Source: Orientallactaga sibirica (taxonomy: Eukaryota; Chordata; Mammalia; Rodentia; Dipodidae). Taken from it: DNA of 64,000 nt. Under the pieces are notes generated by a model. The model searched no databases and had not been told where the DNA came from. It saw nothing but the letters and a program-made list of their open reading frames with translations. Of this stretch, positions 56,990 to 64,000 are shown piece by piece. The stretch lies in NCBI GenBank assembly GCA_036365145.1, contig JAEOAD010000001.1:101467501-101531500 (forward strand), read 5' to 3'. The first letter of the stretch is position 1; each line of letters starts with the position of its first letter. A program made the position numbers and the translations under genes.

Positions 56990-57306
56990 CTGCAAACCAC
57001 AAATCTGAAAAGAGTAATATTCAAGGTATATAGGGAACTCAACTCAGTAGAAAGAAACAAATGGAAAAAAGGACTGAAATAGTCATTGTTCAAAGAAGAC
57101 AAGCAAATGACCAGTGGATATATGCACAAAACTGCTTAATGTCACTGAGATCAGGAAAATGAACATTAAGCCCCAATATGATGATGCCTCACATCTGATA
57201 AGATGGCAACTGTCAAAGAGAAAAGATAAGTTATGGAGAGGGGGTGAAGAAAAGGGAATTGCTGGGAATGTCAGTTAGTGCAGTCATCGTGGAAAATGGT
57301 ACAAAG

Positions 57307-57344
<38 letters not shown>

Positions 57345-58210
57345 TACCATATGTCCATCAATTCAAATTTATAAACTGCAAACATAGACAGACTTTTTTA
57401 AAGTCTTAGAAATCATAATTTAGGAGAGATAGGTCTACATATCTCTGAGGCAGTGTTCTGAGAAAGTCGAGAAAAGTGGTATCTTACAAACTGAAAAGGA
57501 ACAGGGGCTGTGGGACCAATAGAAGGAAAATGATCTAAAACAGGCAAGAGTCCAACATCCTCTTGAAGTGGATCTTGAGCCTCAGTGGAAATGGATGACT
57601 GTGCAGATCATTCCAGATACCTGCAGTCAAAGGGTGAGGTGACCAAAGTGACCACATTCCAGGCAGAAGCTAGACCATGCAAGAGCCCTATATCTGAAGG
57701 GCCTCCTGGCTCTCTATCAGAAGGTCTTCTGTTGTCATTTCATCATCCTTTTTCTTTATAGATCCAAAGAATGAGATCAGGAAGCTGAAGAGACAGGTGG
57801 CATCCATGTTCTTTGCAGCACTGGTCATTATAACCAAGGTACAGAATCGACCTAGGTATCCACCAGTGAGTGGATAAGTAACATGTGGTGCACAATGAAA
57901 TTTTATTCCACCCTAAAAAAAAAGGAGAAATCCTATCATTTGCAACAACATGGATGACTCCTGAGAACATTGTGTTAAATGAAATAAGTCAGATACAGAA
58001 AAACAAATGACATATGATCTCATGCATAAAATGCTACAAGGTCAAGATCATAGAAGCAGAAAGTAGAATGGTGGCTACTATGAAATAAGCATTTCAAAAG
58101 GAGTTGGAGAGATATTTTTCAAAAGATACAAAAATCACAGACAAGAGGATTAAATTCAACAGAGCTAGTGTACCATATGGTGATCAAAGTCAATAGCAAT
58201 GTATTGTATA
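56990..58210 (+). mobile_element. Ancient L1 ORF2 end and 3' UTR, sense
   Basis: TTCAAAGAAGACAAGCAAAT, CACTGAGATCAGGAAAATGA, CAACTGTCAAAGAGAAAAGA, then after (CA)n CATATGTCCATCAATTC. From 57815, CAGCACTGGTCATTATAACC, CATGGATGACTCCTGAGAAC and AAATGAAATAAGTCAGATAC. This is the order of an old mammalian L1 3' part. The 57420-57780 stretch between is not recognised and may be a separate insertion. Confidence 0.75.
57308..57343. repeat. (CA)n microsatellite
   Basis: About 18 CA units inside the ancient L1. Confidence 0.97.
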
Positions 58211-58289
58211 CTTAAAAATTGGAGAGTACATCTGAAGTTTTCTCAACACAAAGAAGTAATAGGTATATAATGGATTTGTAACAGATTGA

Positions 58290-58291
<2 letters not shown>

Positions 58292-58333
<42 letters not shown>
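58292..58333. repeat. (AT)n microsatellite
   Basis: About 21 perfect AT units; the Ile/Tyr frame across it is an artefact. Confidence 0.97.
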
Positions 58334-58338
<5 letters not shown>

Positions 58339-58611
58339 CACACATACATATACATAAAATATATATGATGTATACTACAAATATGCATTATTTTATATGT
58401 CAAATTACAAAAGATCAAATTAACATACTAAAGTGCAAAAAAGGAAGTCATCATGATTAATATCATTAAAATAAAGTGCTAGAGAGATTTTAAACCTAGG
58501 TCCATTTTACTCATGACAATGAATTTTCACAATTGTGCCAGAGTGGTCAAGAAATATACAGATCTTTAATTTTTCAAACATGTGACTATAAACATAAAAT
58601 GTAATGATTCA

Positions 58612-59010
58612 GGTGTTGGAGAGATTGCTCAGTGGTTAAGGTCCTTGCTTTCAAAGCATAATGGCCCAAGTTTGATTGCCCAGTACCCACATAAAGCCAT
58701 ATGCACAAATGCCTCTGGAGTCCATTTGCAGTGGCAAGAAGCCCTGACATGCCCATTCACTCCCTCACTCACTCTCTCTCTCTCTCTGGCTTAGCAGTTA
58801 AGGTCCTTGCCTGCAAAGCCTAAGAACTCACATTCAAATCTCTAGGTCTCACATAAGCCAGACACACAGTGACACAAGCACACAATGTCACACACAAAAA
58901 TAAGGGGGGCCCACACATCTGGAGTTCATTTGCAGGAGCCAAAGGCCCTGTCACATCCACCCACCCCCCCCATCTCTGTCTTTCTCTCAATCTCTGAGCA
59001 CAGGAGCCCT
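58612..59010 (+). mobile_element. Tandem pair of DIP-type SINEs
   Basis: The first copy runs from GGTGTTGGAGAGATTGCTCA to a (CT)n tail at 58787. A second begins at once inside the tRNA head with GGCTTAGCAGTTAAGGTCCT and runs to about 59010 (CTGGAGTTCATTTGCAGGAG). The second lacks the GGGCTGGAGAGAT start. A dimer-like structure or an insertion into the CT tail would explain it. Confidence 0.85.
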
Positions 59011-61672
59011 TCAGAGACATTTCACATCCAAACTGTAAGACAGATCCATTATGCTTCTTTATTGTAGAGAAGTTCCAGAGTGAGAAAGAAAAGGCAGGAC
59101 TGACGAGATGCTTTCAGCCTAAACATAACGTCATTATATGTTTCTAATAAATGGTGTATGAAATTTTTAAGCCTAGAACGACAAGCCAGACAGAGACCTT
59201 GAAATACTTGTAAACAGCCAGTTATTCATGGTCTGTATTTAATGCATGAGGATGCGAACTGCAGATTGCACAAAAGAGGTCAAACCCTCATTCCTTGCAA
59301 GGAAACTGCTATCTTCGCCTGATAAATAAATCACTTGGTGTTCTATATTTCTAAACATCTGGACAGCACCACAGGGATCTTCAAAGCCTGATTTTCTCTG
59401 ATCTCATGATTACAAGCCATTCTCCTTATTGTGAACAGAATCGCCTGCATAAGAAGTGCCGTGGACTTTGCACCCTTATAAAGAATGGGCACCACAGCCA
59501 CGTTTCCTGTCAAAACTAGCTGTCATGTTGCAATTAGAGGAGAAGCAAATCTCTTCGTCCTGAGGACAGCTTGTGCCACTGAAACCAGGGAATAGAGATG
59601 GCTCAGAGAAAATGAGGTCTTTGACAGTATAATTTCAGTGCTGTCAAGATATGCAGCTTTGTTCTTAAATCTCACTTAATACAGGTATTACTTTTGCCAT
59701 CAGATATTGCTTTGAAAACAGTTAATAATTCAGATCCTTTTATGTATTTAAAGAAATAGACAATACAACAAATGCCTGAGATGCCATGACCAGATAGACT
59801 TCCCATCTAGCAGGAGGGTTTGTGTGATGGCTTCAGTCTCAATGGAAGGCATCAGAGAGAAGGGGAAGTGATTCACAGGCAGTACCAGCCGTCAGCAAGG
59901 CAGGGAGTCCTCGGCAACATCGGAAGCTTTCTGGGGAGGGAAAATGTTTTTGAAGAAGAGACCCATTAATCCATTAGTACCTCAGGGATGTGTTGATGAT
60001 GATGACATTTCAATGGACAGTGTTCACAACAGAGAAACCACTGTCCCAGGTGTGTGTGAGTCCTGCCAAGTTTATTCTCTTAAGTGTCATATGGGGTGGG
60101 TAGTATCATCCCCCCCATCTTACACATATGAAAACTGAGCTATGGAGGAACTTGGCTGAGATCAGACAGCTAGCATGAGCTATAACCACTACAGTGACCA
60201 TGCTTACTGCTGCTTAGCAGTAGCTGCCAATCAAGTTCATGCCAATAACCCCCACAGAAAGCATTTTCTCATTACATCCCCACTGAGAAATTAAGAGGTC
60301 TTTGGTTTTTTAGTTTTTGGTTTTTGGTTTTGTTTTGTTTTTTTTTTTTCATTTTATGTATGAGGCAACTGAAGGCCACAGAGATCAACAATTAAACCCT
60401 GTATGAGATATGCTCCAGTTCATTAAAACTTATTTAATTGTGACCACTTTCTTGAGGTGAACGTTTCTCATCTATAGCTAGAAGAACTTGTTTGTCCTCA
60501 GTTGAAGCCTTCTACCCTCGAGACCCCAACAGATATGACCCATCAGCTGGCAATTATGCTTCTCTGAAGAAGAAACCCCCAGTGTCATCATGAAAACCTG
60601 CTGTGGGACACGGAGGATAAACGAAACTGTGGTGTTGGAAGGGGTTTCACAGAGCTTCCTGTCTTCCCATGCGACCTCTCACCACCAGTATTGCAGCTGC
60701 GCAACACAGAGAGAAGAGCTGAGTGTGGTGGGCACAGATAACTCATCTCTGTCCTCTAATATAATGCTCTCCCACAGCAATGTCTCCATGGCAACCAGGA
60801 TAGGCATCCATAAGGATATGTGACGCTGTCTTTCTAGCTGAGTTAAACTCATTAACCCCCTTCTTTGTCAAGACATTATGAATTCCATCACATTTGAACT
60901 TGCTTAGTAATGAATCATAAAACCACAGGAATCCCACTGCACCCTTCAAACTTTGCTGGTCAGCTTACCACTGTATATGAACTTGTGCAAGCGAGGCTCA
61001 GTGAAGACCGAGCCCTGTTCTCAAATGGACAATAAGGTTAGAAATATAAGAGTACTGGCAAGATTACTGGCAGGATTGAACAGAACATGCATAAAATAAA
61101 ATTTGTCATAATTACTGATGTTTAGAAAGTGCCAAGTGTCCACCTCACCACTAGAGAGCAAGTTGGCATCCCTTTGGACCATAAGGCATTGATTTAGCAG
61201 AGTGTGTCCCAGGTTGTTTTTTAAGTTTCAAAAATTCCAAAACTCTTCAATTTCAGTTACACTGCTTGTACCTTCCACATGCTCCAGTTACAGCTTTCAA
61301 TTGACTATCTGAGCATCATCTTAGAGGCCTGATGGGAATAGCTAAGGGAGACACAGATTAGATAATTTTAGGGGCAAATACATAATTTTACAAAACAGTC
61401 AAACTTGCATGCTGCAAAGCTACTATCTTTGGTACCTGAAAAAGAGCTGGCTTTGATTACCAAAGTAACCCCTTGTAAAGTTCCCTTTCTGGTTGAGAAA
61501 GTTACCTAAATAGGATTGAAGAAGATCACTTCTTTTCCTATGTTAGCATCTTTAGAAATGAAATTAATGAATTTCTTGATTCTGCAAAGTACTCATGTTG
61601 GGGAAGGACTGCCCAGTTTTCCTTTGGAAAACTTGAAATGAGAGATGTTAGTGAATGACCATGAGCACTCAC
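59011..61672. other. Long mostly unique region with MIR-like pieces
   Basis: Antisense MIR-like text at about 60085-60190 (ATCATCCCCCCCATCTTACA, AGATCAGACAGCTAGCATGA) and at 60270-60395, the latter split by a T/G-rich tract. No SINE or L1 for about 3 kb, unusual in this window. Short frames are not recognised. Confidence 0.5.
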
Positions 61673-61768
61673 CTGCTTCATGAAAGCTACTTCCTTATGA
61701 AGCTCAGCATGGGATAAGACCCAGGCAGACATTAAAACACCAACCAACAGGAGGAAAATACTGTCCAT
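61673..61768 (-). CDS. Candidate first coding exon (signal peptide-like), unproven
   Basis: From an ATG with G at -3 and +4, 32 codons run without interruption to CAG|GTGAGT, a strong splice-donor match. The first 20 residues are MDSIFLLLVGVLMSAWVLSH, a textbook signal-peptide shape, followed by a charged AELHKEVAFMKQ. I do not recognise the protein and no second exon or promoter was identified. Flanking sequence at 61820-61990 looks like an old interspersed repeat, and phrases inside the frame faintly resemble an L2-type 3' end, so this may be coincidence. Confidence 0.2.
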
Positions 61769-62294
61769 AACAAATGGCAAAGGTGAAGTTCTGGTACATC
61801 ACACAGTGATGCAAAATCAATACCTCCCACCTTTCCCAGAAGCACAGCATCCATGCTCATCAAACTCATGACACATATGAGCACCTTCTGTGTGAAGTCT
61901 TCACACCTGCCCTTGTCAATCATGGTGTATTCCAGCATCCATCCTGTATCCCCAGCACAAGGTTCAGTGTCAAACCATTCCATGAGATTTTCACGTGTGT
62001 CTTCTTCTTATGAACATGGGCAGAAACTGAAGGATGATCCTTATGTATAGACAATCTACTCACTTTCTATATGTGCTAGAAAATGCTCATTTCCTATCAA
62101 TTAGCCAAAAACAGAAGCTATTTCATATATTTCTTCCATCACTTCATGGCAAGATAAGCTAGATCAATATTTATTAGTTGATCCACAAAAACTTCTTTTT
62201 AAATAAATGTAGCAACACTTACAATAATTAATTAGTTTAAAATAATTCATAATTAAATATCTGTCCTCATACCTGGTCTTAAAAACACAGTGTT

Positions 62295-62419
62295 GTAAGT
62301 TTATTTTACTTTTATTTTATTTGTAAGCAGAGAGAGATAAAAGATGGACAGAGAGAGAAGAATGGGCACACTAGGGCCTCCAGCCATCGCAAATGAACTC
62401 CAGATGCATGAGCCATTAT
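62295..62419 (-). mobile_element. 5'-truncated DIP SINE, antisense
   Basis: TTTATTTTACTTTTATTTTA tail, AATGGGCACACTAGGGCCTC, then stops after GATGCATGAGCC. AAAACACAGTGTT before and AAAACATGGTGTT after flank it, so the truncation happened at insertion. Confidence 0.88.
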
Positions 62420-62449
62420 GAAAAACATGGTGTTCTAAAGCCAGAGAGA

Positions 62450-62580
62450 AAGTTAGAGATGTGTCATCCAACTTCCTCATTCTTGAGATAAACTGAATGA
62501 GGCTAAGGAGTTAGAGTGATTTGCTTAATGTCACAAAGCTAAATTGGAGCCAATTTTGTGCTAATGTACCCTTCCTGATA
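62450..62580 (-). mobile_element. MIR, antisense
   Basis: CATCCAACTTCCTCATTCTT, TTGCTTAATGTCACAAAGCT and TTGGAGCCAATTTTGTG follow the core of an antisense MIR (tRNA-derived, mammal-wide). Confidence 0.65.
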
Positions 62581-62669
62581 CAGAGCTTGGTGCCTCAGAA
62601 TTGCTCTCTACTTGTGATTTGGCCGTGATAGATCAGTAGAGGAAAAACCAGACTAGGCATTAGCTGGCA

Positions 62670-62775
62670 TGGGGATCAAGTCTTTAGTATTTCATTAACT
62701 CACTTTATTGACCTGGGAAAATCATTTAACCCCTTGGCCTCAGAGTGCACAGCTGCAAAAGGAAGGATGATAAAG
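62670..62775 (+). mobile_element. MIR, sense
   Basis: TTGACCTGGGAAAATCATTT, AACCCCTTGGCCTCAGAGTG and GCTGCAAAAGGAAGGATGA match the TTGGGCAAGTCACTTAACC-type 3' part of MIR. Confidence 0.65.
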
Positions 62776-62827
62776 ATTGTATACTTTAAATCAAAGGTTG
62801 ACAAACTATTGCTCAAAAACCAATTCT

Positions 62828-63068
62828 GGGCTGGAGAGATGGCTTAGCAGTAAAGACACTTGCCTACAAAGCTTAAGGACCCATGTTCAATTCCCCAGAT
62901 CCCACATAAGCCACATGCACAAGGTGATGCAAGTGCAAGGTCACTCGTGCGCACAAGGTGTCTCACGCATCTGGCGTTCAGTCGGATTGCAATGTCTGGA
63001 GGCCCTGGCATGCAATTCTCTCTCTCTCTCTCTCTCTTACTTTCTCTCATAAAAAAACATAAAAAATA
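62828..63068 (+). mobile_element. DIP-type SINE
   Basis: GGGCTGGAGAGATGGCTTAG head, AAGGACCCATGTTCAATTCC, a duplicated GCACAAGGTG block as in the copy at 5.8 kb, (CT)n, A-rich tail. Confidence 0.92.
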
Positions 63069-64000
63069 AAACAAATCCACTTTGATAAGTAAAGTTTTAT
63101 TGGCATACTCATTCATTTATCAATTATCTATAGCTGCTTTAATACTACAAGGGTAGAAATAAGAAGCAATTAAACATGTAAGCAATAAGATTCAAATCAA
63201 AAACATTTACTATTTGGCACCTATAGGAAAAAAATTTATTGACACATGATCTAATATATATATTATACATAATAATATATAATAACATATGTACATATTA
63301 TACATTGAAAAACACACATGTATATACATATATATGGTCACTCTTAAGCAGCAAAGTGCTATTCCCACATCTTACAATCACTGTTACTGTTAACAATAGA
63401 AGTGACAGCAAAAGGAAATCAAGAAAGATCTTACAATGGGCCAATTCAAATCTGCTTTTTTAGTAGGAGGCATCGAAATGTCAGTATTGCTTAATTTGAG
63501 ATTGCCTCCCAATTTTAATAGTGACTTTTTTTTCAGAACTAAGTGTTGCCTTTAATAGATTCCAGGAATTCTCCATAAATAATTAAATCATTTACATATA
63601 AAATACAAAATGATTGTTTTCAAAATGAAAAGCATCTATCCCCCCAATCTGGTCCTTAAGCAGTGCCACCCCCCGCCATGGAATGAGCATTCACATGACA
63701 CAGCAAACCTTTAATGTTCAGATATATGAAATGTTTCCATTGGCATTTCTTAGCAGGAAGTTGGTGGCTCTGAGTAACTTTGCTCTAGCATGTACTCAGA
63801 ATGATCACCAGTAATAAGTACTAACAGTCCTTGGAAAAATGAAAAAAAAATCAACCATGTCCCTTTTCAGGACTTGAAGGCTCAGAAGTCAGAAGACCAA
63901 ATGCTGCTCATCAGTCTCAAAATGGATGAGCAGGGATAAGTGAGTGCTTCTGCCTCCACTTTCTTGTTGTAAACAGGAAGCTAATACCTGCATTCACTTA
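63069..64000. other. AT-rich unique DNA, no gene seen
   Basis: A (TA)-rich tract lies at 63250-63340. No repeat family or exon recognised to the end of the window. Confidence 0.5.

Noticed and set aside
61732..61983. 83-codon minus-strand frame beside the candidate exon
   Set aside because: Its sequence (GCTGGGGATACAGGATGGAT) resembles an old interspersed repeat, with no domain or splice support.

Overview
This window looks like mammalian, specifically rodent, intergenic or intronic DNA. The clearest lineage marker is a tRNA-derived SINE present in roughly thirty copies on both strands. It opens GGGCTGGAGAGATGGCTTAG, continues through a CTTGCCTG...AAGCCTAAGGACC segment and a TCTGGAGTTC..TTTGCAGTGGC segment, and ends in a CT-rich stretch plus (AAATA)n. 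I recognise this as a B2-superfamily element of the DIP type, known from dipodoid rodents (jerboas and relatives). B1 (7SL-derived) copies, B4-like tRNA/B1 composites, rodent L1 families and MaLR LTRs agree with that. The species call is inference.

I found no intact protein-coding gene, rRNA, tRNA gene, CRISPR array or bacterial or phage feature. Nearly all open frames of 60-190 codons are chance frames or L1 fragments. One 32-codon ATG-to-splice-donor frame at 61673-61768 (minus strand) resembles a signal-peptide exon, but it may lie in old repeat sequence and is only a candidate.

Layout. 0-6 kb: old LTR and MER5-like debris and the first SINEs. 7.0-9.6 kb: an antisense L1 whose 5' segment is inverted (twin priming). 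9.6-19.8 kb: many SINEs plus a solo MaLR LTR at 16.3 kb with perfect 5-bp target duplications. 20.0-21.9 kb: an ancient L1 split by three insertions, two of which carry B1s. 23.2-34.0 kb: another ancient L1 split by a two-LTR MaLR element, two SINEs and a near full-length ~7.9 kb L1 that itself holds two SINEs. 34-46.5 kb: mostly unique sequence with isolated repeats, including two SINEs inserted one after the other at one target site (37.75-38.33 kb). 46.6-51.7 kb: a third large antisense L1, containing a second L1 3' UTR and an in-frame ORF2 deletion. 52-64 kb: MaLR fragments, a B4/B3-like SINE, an ancient plus-strand L1, MIRs, microsatellites and about 3 kb of unique sequence around 59-62 kb.

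No genes here work together. The information content is a layered history of transposition, whose order can be read from target-site duplications and interruptions. I saw no convincing undescribed system. The most useful observations are the nested stacks, the rearranged L1s and the repeated use of one SINE target.
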